DNA of 64,000 nucleotides from Glandiceps talaboti (Eukaryota; Hemichordata; Enteropneusta; Spengelidae): NCBI RefSeq assembly GCF_964340395.1, contig NC_135557.1, positions 9,315,460 to 9,379,459 of the forward strand, read 5' to 3'. Shown piece by piece: positions 49,236 to 63,028 of this stretch (position 1 is its first letter; each line of letters starts with the position of its first letter). The notes under the pieces were generated by a model. It saw only the letters and a program-made list of their open reading frames with translations, ran no database searches and was not told where the DNA came from. The position numbers and the translations under genes were made by a program.

Positions 49236-49714
49236 GGCTACACAAAACAACATTTCATTTTTCATCCAAATATAGATGAGATTTTTTAAAATTCAGACAA
49301 TCTGTCAATGTGTTGATCTATGGAGAGTTTCTATATAACCAGTACCAGTGCTTGTATAATGATCATAATCGTCTGCTTCGACTCATACCTGTGTTGGCAA
49401 GTGTACAGTGGGTAAGTGCAGATTCATTTTCTTTCACTTCATACAATTGTAACATTTTATCTGTCTGCTGTTAGTCGTTGAAGGCTACCGGTCCTGACTA
49501 TATTTCTCCCATTCTTAAGCTGAAGCTGCGTACCTCTAAACAACTGTGCTTCTCACAAACTGAAAATATTGTTTCAAGATATTGACACAGAAGTGATATA
49601 GTATTGAATGGCCGTTGGTTTAGCGTCATCTACCTCTCTAAAAATTAGGTAGGTTTATCTCAGACCATGATAGAAAATAGTGGTTTGAGTAATTAAATTG
49701 TAGTGTACTGTTTT

Positions 49715-49925
49715 TGGACTTCCAATGTTTATTCTATCTCAACCACAGAGCGTTTAGCTTTGCACAACAGTGGAACGGCTATCATCCACTTGTGACTTGT
49801 GTAAATATACCTCATCCACCAACAATAAATGGATGCTATTCTCTTATATTGCTTCGTCAATATGGAACAATCTCCCATACGATCGTCATCATCTGTATGA
49901 TTCAACTGTGCTCAGAATTTACCGG
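49715..49925 (+). mobile_element. Possible LINE 3' tail fragment
   Basis: One frame contains Y-I-A-S-S-I-W-N-N-L-P-Y-D, like the C end of CR1/jockey RTs (A-x-x-x-W-N-x-L-P). A related piece lies at 55253-55330 (TTGGACTTCCAATATTTACA). The G run at 49929-49940 ends the similarity. Confidence 0.4.
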
Positions 49926-50179
49926 AAGGGGGGGGGGGGGGCTGAAGAGAAACTGAGGAGAGGGCATGCAAAAATCGAGGATGCGAGGGGGCATGAATAT
50001 TCCAATAGTCTAAAAGGGAGGGGGACTCGATTTACCATTTACCGAATATATTTGAAAATGTCTTGCGGTTTTGTCGCAATAGGTCCTAAAACCTACAATT
50101 AGTCAGGAGATGGTGACTACCATGCGAATGTCTTTGTGTTTGTGTATGCCTTAATTTCTCTTCCCCTCTGTCTGTATTT

Positions 50180-50207
50180 TATGTATGTGTGTATGTATGT
50201 ATGTATG

Positions 50208-50238
<31 letters not shown>

Positions 50239-50239
50239 G

Positions 50240-50273
<34 letters not shown>

Positions 50274-50430
50274 TGTATGTATGTATGTATGTATTGTGTA
50301 TGTATGTATGTATGTATGTATGTATGTATGTATGTATGTATGTATGTATGTATGCATGTATGCATGTATGTATGTATGTATGTATGTATGTATGTATGCA
50401 TGTATGTATGCATGTGTGTATGTATGTATA
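50180..50430. repeat. (ATGT)n microsatellite
   Basis: Long ATGT run with ATGC variants, source of several false frames. Confidence 0.95.
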
Positions 50431-50499
50431 TCTATCTCTCTATATCTATCTCTCTCGATCTCGACAAAATAATTGAAGTTTTTTGACAGTCAAACCTCA

Positions 50500-52030
50500 G
50501 GAACAGAACACCACTAGCTATCATAGTGCAATCTTGTTTTATCTTGGTACTTGACCTCGACAAAATGGTCAAAGGGACAGAGCAAACGTTAAATTGAATC
50601 ATTTTGAGAAAACAACTAATTGTATTTATTGTTTCCGATATCATGAACCCGATCCAACCGAGTTCTTTACTGCCGACCCTAATTTTGTTTACGTAATTGA
50701 AAAGAAATATCGAAAAATCGAACAACATGGCTGAATTCATCGTACCACACGATGTCATCTGCGTATCGTACAGAAAGCGCGGTCACACCGATAAGAAGTA
50801 TCTGTTGACCTCTGTAAATATGAACAGAACATTTGACTAGATCCTCAAAAATCACCACCCATCATATCATATCCTAAATGTAACAAGTCCTCATAGAAGA
50901 CCCATTTCTAATCAAATACTTATATGCAACTGAATGGAGACATGATTGAAAGAATTGTGTGGCAACAAATAAATACTACAAAGCGTCTGATAATGCAGGA
51001 AATTGATGAGTTTAGAAAGTGTACCCGAATATCATAATCAAGGCCAAAGGTCAATGTCTCAAACGAAAGTTGGAAACTTTAAATATTGTCTCTAGCCATC
51101 AATTAACGTTTTTGAGGTATGTGGTAAATCGTGCCTTTTCACTACAAATATGGCTGCCATTTAGTATTGTGATCATGGACATCAAAAGTACTGTATGTAT
51201 ATGTTTATCTGGTTCTGTATTATCCATACAATTAATCTAGAAGACATTAGCCACACACAATTGCTGCAAAGTGTCTGCAATATGTAAGTTATATAGCTTA
51301 ATTTTGATGCTCTATCCTGTACGTCAAATAAAGGTCAAAGGTTAATCATACGAGAAAGCTTGAAGTTGATTGCATGGGTTAGACACATTAATAGAGTCTA
51401 TGTATTGAATTCTTTGATTATGTATTAATCATTACTGGGACAATCCATTAGCCAAGCAAGTTTACTTGTTATCAAAGAGTACCAATATTTACACATGTGA
51501 TGATGGGCTCTTACATAACACAAGTAAACAGCTGTAAAAACCGCTATTCGACCGTCTGCATGGACTGCAATTGAGGCAAACCTTATCTCCGCCTATATCA
51601 GTTGTTATCAATTTATTAGGCTATCATAAGTAACGCTACAAACAGCTTTAGAGATGCAAACAACTTTTATGACAACCGTTTTCGCCAGGCAAGCCCGCGG
51701 GTTTGTTGCACTTGGACCGCTAATGGTTTGTGAATGTCATGTATAGTATATATATGACTCAAATATAAAATGCTCTGACCTGCTGCTGTAATAGTGCCAT
51801 TTAACGTTTATGAAGCAACTGTATGCAACTCTATGTACAAGGATTACTTATGATATATGATAGTGCTGTATTGTAAAGTATGAACGGGTATGAATAGCCT
51901 AAAAACTATCAAGAGAGTATAAAACACATATGATCTCCTTACGAGGTATATAACATATTTATCAACCACATTTCTAAAGATTATTATTTGCTATATATGA
52001 TGGTGATGTTTTTGTAACGTATTTGGTTTA
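50500..52030. other. Stretch without supported genes
   Basis: No coding, RNA or mobile feature that I can support. Confidence 0.55.
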
Positions 52031-52035
52031 CATGT

Positions 52036-52124
52036 AGGCATACATACATATACACATACATACATACACACATACATACATACATACATACATACATACA
52101 TACATACATACACACATACATACA

Positions 52125-52156
<32 letters not shown>

Positions 52157-52162
52157 CACACA
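52036..52162. repeat. (CATA)n microsatellite
   Basis: CATA run with CACA interruptions. Confidence 0.93.
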
Positions 52163-52169
52163 CACTGTC

Positions 52170-53225
52170 TGAGTGGTAGTGAAATACCTGGCATAATAGA
52201 GTGATATTTCGGGAGGGGGGGGGGGCGCTATCATGTTTTAGAGTTAGTGTTATTGGTTGGGGTTCAACTTGTTTAGTGTTTTACAGGGATGGGGAATGTG
52301 TTTGTGACTTCCAGTTGTACGCTAGGCTTGTTATGTGACAGTGCGCCCTCAAAAGGCCTGTTGACTATGCATTTACCCAATCCGATTGCATCTTGCATAA
52401 CAATAACTTCACATTAAATACATGTGACAACAGTTTTATTGTTCTAAAAAATGATTAAAATAATTAAAATTAATCAAGATTTTTGAAATTGATTTTAATT
52501 TTGCTTCATTATCTTAATTAATTTGTCACCCTGGAGATCCAATTTCAATCTTATTGCTTGGAAAATGCAGAGAGGTTTTTATTGTTGTTTTAATTTCATA
52601 ATAAAATAGTGTTTTGAGTTTGCTATTAACTTTTTAAAATAAAATATAATTATGAATTTTTCCACATTTACTAATAGCCACCCCCACCCTATCCAAGGGC
52701 TGGGCTTATGGATCCATGTAACTCTTTTGAAATCACTCACTCACGTTCTCAATTTACATAAAAGAAATTGTTTATTGTTGTTGTTGTTGTTTTTTTTTGT
52801 TGTTGTTGTTGTTGTTGTTCATGTTCCTCAGAATAAAGAAATGAGTCTTAAATAAATTAAGCATACCTATATTTGTTTAATGAATCATTTGTGCAATTAA
52901 TGATTTTCAATAATTAGCCATATTTTAAGAATATATGTTTCAAATTCCACATGATTTGTATATACACTTATGAACACGAAGCTTGTGTTCATTAACATTT
53001 GATGAAGTGAGATAGTTTGCATGTAATTAAAAACAAGCTTCAAATTTCATATATCTCTGTACATGGGCTGATGGTGACAGACCACAGGAAAGCCTATTGA
53101 TGGATAATTCCATATTAATGACCTTCGGTAATAAGGCAACGGTGTAGATTTTTATTTTCCTTTTCTTAGTTGCATTATTTTTATGCTTGATACCAATACT
53201 GATAATTATTTTGCTTTCAATTGAC
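52170..53225. other. Upstream flank of the second gene
   Basis: Contains a TTG trinucleotide tract (52771-52820) and, at 52860-53060, sequence related to the degenerate ~150-bp repeat at 14.9-15.3 kb (TGAATCATTTG, CAATTAATGATTTTCAATAATTAG). No TATA box with a clear start is identified. Confidence 0.5.
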
Positions 53226-53252
53226 AGTTTAAAGTTGGAATTCTACGGAACG

Positions 53253-53898
53253 ATGTTATCGCTTCTAGTGTTAAGAAGCTTGATAACTATAATCTTTGTG
53301 ATTGGAGCAGAGGCAGCACCAACTGTATCCCATGGATTGAGACACAATGTTGGTATGTAAATACTTTGTTATACGTTATGCTATTTTCTGACACTATCAG
53401 TGTGATAATAAAATAATACTAGTAATACATGTTGGTATTGGCCATATCACAGTTTATTGTCTACTTTCGACATAGTGCTACTGACGGTTAGTATTGATGG
53501 GAGGGCAACGTCACTTAGAGTAATCAGCAGTTATCGTAATGTCATATTAGGAGGGTGAAATGATTCTCCGTCCGTTTCTTTATCTGGCTGTATGTATGTA
53601 TGTATGTATGTATGTATGTATGTATGTATGTATGTATGTATATGCATGTATGTATGTATGTATGTATGTATGTATGTATGTATGTATGTGTGTATGCATG
53701 TATGCATGTATGCATGTATGTATGTATGTATGTATGTATGTATGTATGATCAGCACTTATCGTAATGTCATAATAGGAGGATGAAATGATTCTCCGTCTC
53801 TTTCTTTATCTGGCTGTATGTATGTATGTATGTATGTATGTATGTATGTATGTATGTATGTATGTATGTATGCATGTATGCATGCATGTCTGCCTGCC

Positions 53899-53947
<49 letters not shown>

Positions 53948-56900
53948 GGCAGTGTCATAATGTGCTCTAAAATAGCTTTCTAAATTCCAACGAATCTTGG
54001 TGCATGTCATTGTCTACTTTCGATATAGTGCTACTGAAGGTTAGTATTGATTCCAACTTTAAACTGCCAATTGACAAAAGGATATCCAGGAACATCTTTG
54101 ACATGCAAACTTCAAATTTCATATCATTTGGTGTATACATTGATGATACAAAACGCATATGTCTAAAATAACTTCTTAACTAAGGTTTGGATTTTAATTT
54201 GCATAAGTAACTATTTTCGGTAGGTAGGCATTTTCTTAGGAGTCCGTGCTTCGAATGTCATGTACATAGTTCGATGTACACATTGATAATAATATAGCTT
54301 AAGTGACTGACAAAGTTGTTGATGTACCGTTTTATTCTAATGAGTCATTGGCATACTGAAAGATTTTAGATAATCAGACATTAGCTTAGCAATACACCTT
54401 TCAAATATCATACCATTTTATGTGTACATGTTACATTTAGACTACACCAAGGTAATGTTCCTTATTGGCAAATCATTGTAACTTGAATGATTCTCCACTC
54501 TATCATTTTTTTCTGTCGAGGTACGGGTCTTGCAGGCTAGTTTATCAGTCAGGAATTAGCACACAGGCATATATCATCTCTCGCTTGTACGTTCATACAC
54601 ACGCAGAGAGACACCGTACATTACAAGTAGATTTGTAAGATAAAGATATGTAATGACTTGTAATGTGAACACTACTTGTAACATTGAAATTATAGTGATG
54701 CAAATTATTCGATGGACTTTCCAAAAATAATATTTCAGACAACATTTAAGATCATGTCATATGTAAATGGTTCATGTGTAAGATATATATTCATCTTGCC
54801 AGTGAAAACAAGTATTAATCTGAATTAAGTATTAATCTGAATAATAATGATATACATCATATTATCAATAAGTCATCTTGTTTACAAGCTTTATTCTGTG
54901 TGTAATCACATTCCTTTGATTGTTAGTTACCCAGATGAATGCAATTATTCCGAGATTAGTAGATAAAACTAGCATTTTAGTATATAACGCTGTCGTGGAC
55001 TCCTGTTAGTAAATGAGTAGGGAACAGGTTAATTTTACTTTAGTTGTGTTAAAATATGTTAAGATTCCATATATTAGCCTGGTATTTTGACTTCCATTTT
55101 TCTAGATAAACACGAACTAATACTGCTGTCGCAACATGTTGATACAACAATGATAAGCTATTGGGTTGACATAGGTTTAAGTATAATCTCAGTAGGGAGG
55201 CGTCTCTGGAACCTGGTTTATTAAGAGATCCATGAACTTGCAGTACTGTTTTGGACTTCCAATATTTACACTGTCTTGATCACAGGGTGAATACAATTTC
55301 ATAAAATCGGAACAGCTATTATCCACGTGTTTAATGTACTATATTAAAGAACAATATATTTAGTTTGCATCTATCTTAATAAACTGGAGGCTGAGTAATG
55401 GTGATGCATGATCTTGATGTCATTAATGATAACAAAGTACACGTTAACAATATAAACATAATATACAAATCAATGGATTTTGTTTACACCTGGTTTAGAA
55501 CGTCATGTTACAAAGCTATAGCCAATAACAATGCATGTAGCACAGGTGAGGACAGTCTAAGGGGTAAAAATCTTTAAGGTCAAGTGTATCTATTTAAAAG
55601 CACTGTAAGAATACTTTAATCATTGTTAGTCCTTGCCGTGATGGCTGTCATATAAAGATAATAGGGTTAGCCAATTAAATAACCATTTTTTGGTTGTATC
55701 TCTACTGCAAATATGAGGACGATGGAATTATGTAAAAAAAAAGTATACGTTGTTAAAATATACATAATATCGATTTGTCCTAGAAATTCCTGAAGACTTG
55801 CACGAAGTCTTTAAAAGGGCTTCAGTGGTAAATGGTGGACGTGACCAAGAACAAGGAAAACGAGTAAAACGTGTGCCAGCTGCTGTTGCTGAAAAGGCTA
55901 TGGAGATTGGTGGTGAAATGGCTTCAAAAGTAGCAGAGGAATTAATTGACAAAATTGGTGACGCAGGTGATCGAGCAGCAGGTTACCTTGAAAATGGGGT
56001 AGGTTTGTACTAACCTGTTTTACCTAAATGGACGAGGTTTGACTTGAAACTGCGTATTAAATTAAAATGTCAATAGAAATATACAAATTTTGAAACTTGT
56101 ACAGAATTTTGAATTTTGAAACTTAAAAAGGTCAAAATTAATATTAAAAAGAAGACGAGGTTTAAAAAAGTAATCAGATGGGGGGGAGGGGGTCTTGGCG
56201 CAAGACTTGAGTTTGTCATTCGAATTCTACCCTCATCGGTCATCTCTTATTTGCTATTTACTTATTTATTTGAGGATTACCCCATTTACAGAGACTCCGA
56301 AATTGGAACATACTAAAAGGCTTACAATATTTATACAACTATGTAGCCTAGATAGGCTAATGTTTGAGGGCGCCCTTTCGCAACTTTATCGGTACATATA
56401 CAGTCGCTTGACAAATCCACTGCGCCAAATTATGCGTATAGTTGCAAAACGGTTCTATTGTCTTCATAGGGATGGTGAAAAGTAAGCATTTCGGACGTAC
56501 ATGACTACAAAGATCGCCAAAAGTAAATGTACAAAAGAAGAGCACGAAAAAATTGTTTTCCCCCTTTCGTCATTCAATGGCAAAACACAACTTTCAGTGT
56601 TTGAAAAGTCCTGCTGCAATTTGAAGAGTTTGGCGTTTAAATTGCGTTTTATTTAATTTGAATAAAATATATCAATAAATAAAAACAAAACATATAAACG
56701 AATCTTAACATGACATGCATAAGGAAATGAAAAGATATATAAAAGAAGTTTTTACTATGGGTGTGATTCGATACATTAACTTGTATACCTGCACAGGCGT
56801 GTGTATAGATGTACTACTTATTACTATGTTTGTACTTTTGAGGAAGTATGCGGAACCCAGCCGCTGTGTGCATTGTTTTGATAGTGAACAGTCCTGCAAG

Positions 56901-58578
56901 GTATTAATAAATATTCATGTAGATTCATTCAAATAATCAAGTTCTTAAATTTCAGTATCATGTTTTAATGCAAGTGTTGAATTTTAATGTTTACTTTATT
57001 CATTAATGTGTTACCTTGCTTGTTTTTGTCTTGGGGTTTGTTTTATTTGTTTTATTTGTTATTTAGTTGGACATTGCGTTGAGTTGTCTGGCGAGATGCC
57101 TTGAGCAGCACAAATTTTGAGACTATTCAGATTTTTTCAGAAAATAATTTCCAAGCTTCACAAGACAGCACCAACATGTAAAAAGCAACTACATAGGGTT
57201 GAAATACCATTGAAATATAGTTTGATGGCATCCCGACAGTAAGAAGTAGGTGGGGAGAGAGCTTGAGACTGTGATGTGTACATCTCATGTGGGGAGGGGG
57301 GTCTCCCCCAATAAAACTCATTGAGACCATGTGTGGTCATTTTAGTGTCAGTTTACCATATTTTGTAGCTGCGACTCAAACTTAATTAATTACTAGTATC
57401 ACATCACACATGCACATATACATACACAGTTTTTTACACAACACAATACTTTAAACAGTTCATTTATAGATACATTTTTGTAAAAATGATTACAGCTGAT
57501 TTGAAAAACTAAAAAACTAAAGTAAATGTTTTACATATATATTGTTAGATTACTAGAATTGGTTTCTAATATTGTCTCAGTATTTGCTACAAAGGGGACA
57601 GACATTTTTGAAGTTACACTAAAACTTAGAGAGAGGTACATAATATCACCAGCGTGCACATACTTAGTATTCACCCTGTATGAAAATACTAGAACCATGT
57701 ACTTGTTAATAACATAACTTCTACAATCGTAAGTAATTCTACTTTAAATGTGTGCATTTTTCATAGTTATAATTTGCAGGTATTTACATAGTCTCATTCA
57801 AACGCAAAATTGATGAGCAGATATATATGAAAAAACAAGACTTACAGTAGTCAGGTCAAACTCCTTGTACAGTATACATTTGTCTATTCATTCAGGCAAC
57901 CCCCTGAATGCTTGTGATAAGATCACCTGTGGTGAGATCGTAAATTTGCATGTCATATACTGTACACACTTCCACAAATGAAGTAAAGTGGGAGGCTAAC
58001 TTTCATTTTTTTGTCAAATTAGCTGTAAAGACTAACATCTTAAAATTTTGTGTTGTCATTATTTAACAACACAACGCTAGAAAATACTAGTATCAACTTG
58101 TAATAGTGAAACTTTTACAACTTCAACTTTAATACTGCTATGATATCCAAACATAAAACAACAAACTTTACATCATGTATTGACAACTCATACAACTTTA
58201 ACTTCATAGTCGAGTGACAACAAGACATATAACAAAACGTTACTGGTATAAAGTTAACTAATCTAGTTCCTATACAGTATTGTTACCATTAAAGGTCCAC
58301 TCACAGGTTTGGGTTTAGAAACCACAGTTGGAATCCAGACTAAAACTTTGGATGCAACTATATGTGTTTCATGCAATGACACATTGACAAAGCCATGCTA
58401 CAGAAATATCACAAACGAAAATGTCCCCGAAAAACCTTCAATTGCAGGACAAACATTCGCAACAAGAATTGCAGACTTTAACAGTACAAATAAGCGAGGC
58501 ATTGATTTTTCAAATCCAAGGAACAACCTTATAAAAGAGAAATTGGAGTCGAAATTCCGTACAAGTGGCGCAACATGA
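53253..58578 (+). CDS. Small secreted protein with signal peptide and furin-type propeptide site (three-exon form)
   Basis: Exons 53253-53352, 55784-56002 and 58295-58578 join in phase to 200 codons plus TGA. The first codes Met then a hydrophobic signal peptide (L-S-L-L-V-L-R-S-L ... I-I-F-V-I-G-A-E-A). The second has G-K-R-V-K-R, a furin-type R-x-K-R site, followed by an Ala/Gly/Glu-rich stretch likely to be helical with small-residue spacing (E-I-G-G-E-M-A-S-K-V-A-E-E-L). The third has C-V-S-C-N, an N-I-T glycosylation site and a Lys-rich end. The 5' side of exon 1 has a possible UTR acceptor at 53227. No family is recognised. A pro-peptide released by furin is inferred. An alternative route uses exons at 62498 and 63083. 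Confidence 0.6.
53590..53948. repeat. Duplicated (ATGT)n blocks and (GTCT)n
   Basis: A ~60-bp leader (GTAATGTCATATTAGGAGGG then ATTCTCCGTC and TCTTTATCTGGCTG) with a following (ATGT)n run occurs twice, at 53535-53745 and 53758-53948. The second ends in (GTCT)n. In the intron after the signal-peptide exon. Confidence 0.85.
54160..55780 (+). other. Intron without supported genes
   Basis: Includes degenerate copies of the ~150-bp repeat family near 54090-54480 (CAAATTTCATATCATTTGGT, GTGTACAT) and, at 55253-55330, a piece similar to 49715-49800. Nothing else. Confidence 0.5.
56003..58294 (+). other. Intron without supported genes
   Basis: AT-rich. A 73-codon frame at 56715-56936 has no recognisable feature. 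A G-rich word at 57290-57301 and the shared TGTTTGAGGGCGC word near 56360 are noted only. Confidence 0.5.
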
Positions 58579-58695
58579 TAAATTAGATTATCCAGAGAAA
58601 CAGGACTATAAATGACTTAGATGTAAACATTGCATGTATAATATGTGTTAGTAACTCTTTGTTATGATGGTTAACTTCAAACTAGTATAAGTGTC

Positions 58696-58701
58696 AATAA
58701 A
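58696..58701 (+). terminator. Poly(A) signal AATAAA for the three-exon form
   Basis: AATAAA 118 nt after the TGA at 58576-58578, in line with a short 3'UTR. Supports exon 58295-58578 being terminal. Confidence 0.5.
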
Positions 58702-60400
58702 ATATTGTCTCATTGAGAAAATCCTCCTCTGAAAATTCGCAGAGTTTACTACCAGTATCCCAGCGGCCGACTACAACGCTCACGTCTACAGACGAACAAC
58801 AGTGAACGCTAGTTCGATGTCTAGACAAATCAGATCTCTTGAATTGCGCCATCGATATACTGTTATAACATATAATAATGAACATTTTGGAAGGACTTTA
58901 GTGGAATGTGACTTATAGTTGTTGTGTAAGAAGTGAAAAGGTTAAAGTTTTACATCCACAACTAACTGTGCAACATTTCTCATTCAAGCTTCAAGTCGTA
59001 ACAATTTGGATCTTGCTAAGTACTTGCTATGTATGTGAATAAAAGTATATAACAATAGTATTGTATTTATTAGTAAATTACCACGAGCAGTGCAGCCCTG
59101 CGAAGCTCACATTTGTCCAGTATTCTGCGAAGCATTTAGGCACGAATATTTGATTGACAGCTACTGATGACTCAGATTTGTACAAACCCCCTTTATTCTC
59201 TACTTACGATTTTGCAGACAAATTGGCATGCTGTGCATTTGAAAAAGTTGAACATGAGCTGAGCGAAGTTTAGTTGTCATTACATAATGTTGCAAAGTTT
59301 AGTGAAAAGAATATAGATTTATTTTTCTGACATGGAGCGCATTGTACCTGACTTTGGTGAGTGCCCTTGGAACACATCGCTGACCTGTTGATAGCAATAT
59401 TTTTGGGCGGGTAACTAAAATATACGCAATAACTCCAAAATCTCGATTTTATTTAAATTGAATTAACTGCTATCTTAATCTGTATGTATTACGTGTGATA
59501 CTTACAGAATAATGAAGTTAGAGGTCCGTATTTATGTAGGTATACATGGTAAATGATTTTCTTGCGTGTGATTTTTCAAACATAGTCAGCGATAGCACAT
59601 CATTTTCCAGAAGATAATTTTTTAAAAAGTGTAAAACCAACAGATTTTTACAAAACCCTTTCGGTATCTATTAACAAATTTTCAAACAGTTTGGAGTGTA
59701 AACATTACAAATTGAATAAACATACATTAATAATGCTCAACACATATTTCGCTTTCATACACAATACTCTTTATTAATAATATGATGTTTGTCATCTGCA
59801 AATTGAATTGTGCTCTCTTGCATTAGTTGTTGCATTGCAAATTGTCCAATAATGCAATAATACACAGTAATGTGTGAAACGGTTGAGAGAATGGTACAAC
59901 GAAATTTCACACAAACCCTAGATCTGTCTTTTCAAGAATCTTTAGGGAATGTAAATTCTAAGAAAATCAGCCTGTAGTATACCTAATATTCAACGAACAT
60001 GTGAGGGCTACATATTTGCAAGGAAATAACCTTCAGGTTTTAAAAAGCAAAATGTATGTAGAATTCAGTTAATATTTTGCATACATTCTGGTAAATGTCA
60101 CGCAGGATCTTGCTCAAAAGACAAGAGATTTGTATTTTTCATTTTCTTTTTCATTTGTATTAAATTGTACTAATTTCATATGGTATACCATTATTGGTGT
60201 TGGTATTATATCATTTTTGATAACGGCTGCGAACTTGCATGTGTAATGTTTAATAGAAAAATGTAGTTAAGGCCTATGTTCTTTACAAAATGGTATGTGT
60301 ATATCCCCCTTGCATGCATCGGATGTAGTTAGTTTTGAGCCCTTGATATCGGATCGTAATCAGGCCCTGTAATCAGCACAGATCATCTGACATACATATT
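58702..60400. other. Stretch without supported genes
   Basis: No coding or RNA feature that I can support. Confidence 0.55.
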
Positions 60401-60429
60401 AAATTTTCACAACCACCCACTTGTCATGT

Positions 60430-60889
60430 TTTAGGGTTACTTTGGTTACCATGGCAACTGATGTTCATAACATGACATTTTTTTAATTTGGCATAACAAA
60501 CTACCTTATGTAGCGTGGTCAATATGCACATACAATAGATTATTACCAAATTTATAATGCTATTTTTCAGATGCATAGTTATTTAGCCAAAACATCATTT
60601 CCAAGCCTATTGTATGTTTCCATGGAAACTGGTCTCCTATTATTTATGCCATTTATGTTACAACATATATCACCAACTCATACATGCTAAAAAAATAATG
60701 AATTGCTTGTATTAATTTTTAATTGTGTCTCTGTTCTTGTGTCAAATTAAAAACAATGAAACTGTGATGATTTTGATTACTATGACAATAGATGTTTAGA
60801 AAATGACCAATTTTGAACTCAATATAACTAACTACCCCAGGTAGGGGGTCAATATGCAAATGAAAATATATTAGTATTATTATTATTAC

Positions 60890-60943
<54 letters not shown>

Positions 60944-62365
60944 ATCTGTTATTATATAATGTTATTATTGTTTTTATTTTTAAAAAATGAAGGAGCTTTA
61001 TATTATATAATAATTAAAATCACACAGTTAAAAGGAATGTAAAAGTACAAAGAAATACGTCAGAGATTTATGTCACTGTCAATAAGAAATGATGCCACAT
61101 ATGCTGGGTGGCAATAGGGAGTCCTCTAGTGGTCAAGTTTGGGTTTACTTTGTTCTTTACCCACAATGCAACACCAGTTGCAATCTTGCCTGGATTACAC
61201 AGCATTTTACATCTGTGATCAAGATGATAGACATTCCTGATTGAATAAAAATTCACTCCAAGTTAGAGTATAAACAACTAAAATGTTTCGTGAGTGACAT
61301 CAAACTGATTGCAGCAATATTTATACCATAAAATGTTGTCTTAATGAAAATCGTGAGAGTTTCAGGATTGATGACCATGCATATCTGTATAGCATGTGCT
61401 AACTTTTGAAACAAAATCCTTGGAATGAAGGTATGAAGCTTGTAAATTTACATTTTGGCTTACTTTTATTAAATCATAGTTGCATGCAATATAACTTTAT
61501 TTGTGTGTTATGCTGTATTTTTTTATAATGGTTGCAAACTGTTACAGCCTATTTTCTTTTCAATGTTTTAAATCTTGGATGTACAGTCACGTTCAACCTT
61601 GTAATATTTGCACCTTCTGACATACATATCAACTTTTCACATTAACTAAATCGCTTTAGATCACTAGTTGCATATTTCCTTTGAACTCCGTGTAACTGAA
61701 TACTCTAGGTAGGATGTATATTCATACAAAATCATGTGTTTGTTGGTGCTATATATCATATATGTATTTTTTTAAATAAATCATGGCAGTTGTAAGTGTA
61801 ATTTTTTTGTTTGCATGCTCTCCTATTTTAGACAATTTGTGTAACAACATGTATCATCAACTCGTACATGCAAACAGCAACGATGTTTTTATCGAAAGTT
61901 TAATTATTTAACATGTCATGTCCCTTTTTATAGAAAATCCACACAATATGGATATTTTGGTTAACATGGCAACTCATGTTCATAAAATGACCATTTTCGA
62001 TGGACTCAGCATAACACACTATCCTATGTAAGGTGGCCAATATGCATATAAAGTAAATTTATAATGTGATTTGTAAGATGCCTATATATTTAACCCAAAC
62101 AACATTTCGAGCCTGTTTGTCTTCATAGCAACAGGTATCCTTTTTTAGACAATTTATGTTACAAAAGATAGCACCAACTCATATATGCCGAAAACAAATC
62201 TGCCATTTTTGTACTAAATTTTATTTTGTTCATGTTTTATGCAATATTGTTGAAAAAAGGGTTGCATATTATGGTGATTTTGGTTACCGTGGCAACGGGA
62301 GTTAATACAATGACCCACATTTTAGAACAACAAAATACCCATGGTAGCGGGTCAATATCGAAATA
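60430..62365 (+). repeat. Degenerate ~300-bp repeat array, orientation 2
   Basis: Copies near 60430, 60765, 61665, 61945 and 62270 share GGTTACCATGGCAACTGATG, TCATAACATGAC, CATAACAAACTACC and GGTCAATATGCA. They are the reverse complement of the units at 23.7-25.5 kb. (TTA)n at 60870-60942 follows one unit. Confidence 0.65.
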
Positions 62366-62497
62366 AACTTGATTAATAGTAATATTATTATTATTATTAT
62401 TATATAAAATTGTTTAATTGTTATTTAATTATAAAAATAGCCAGGTACTTTAATTTAAAAAAATACTAAATAGTTACGGTTTTCTTTACTATTAAAG

Positions 62498-62817
62498 GCA
62501 TCAGTTGATATTCAACCACAGAATGGATTTATGTCTGAAGATATGTTGGCACCTCCTGCATGGCACATCGAAACTGGGGTAAATTCAGGAGACAATGGGC
62601 AAGAATCAAAAGAAGATTATTACTCTTATCCAATGGGCGTAGGTGAGTATGGTCCCTAACAGAGGGTATATGAATTGCCTAAGAGAGACAAAATATAGAT
62701 TGAAAAAAAAACAAGAATCATTTTCCCAAAGATGTAAATCGAATAAGAACATATAAGTACAAATATTTGTATAAAGAAAATTAATTTGAAAACAAAGTAC
62801 AAACATTATAGTCAAAT

Positions 62818-62901
<84 letters not shown>

Positions 62902-62930
62902 TAAATATATATACACAGACACAGACACAG

Positions 62931-63028
<98 letters not shown>

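Noticed and set aside
56715-56936. 73-codon frame within an intron
   Set aside because: Hydrophobic run and a few Cys, but no splice sites or start context that set it apart from chance.
58694-58885. 63-codon minus-strand frame after the poly(A) signal
   Set aside because: No recognised motif and no sister exon; expected by chance at this length.
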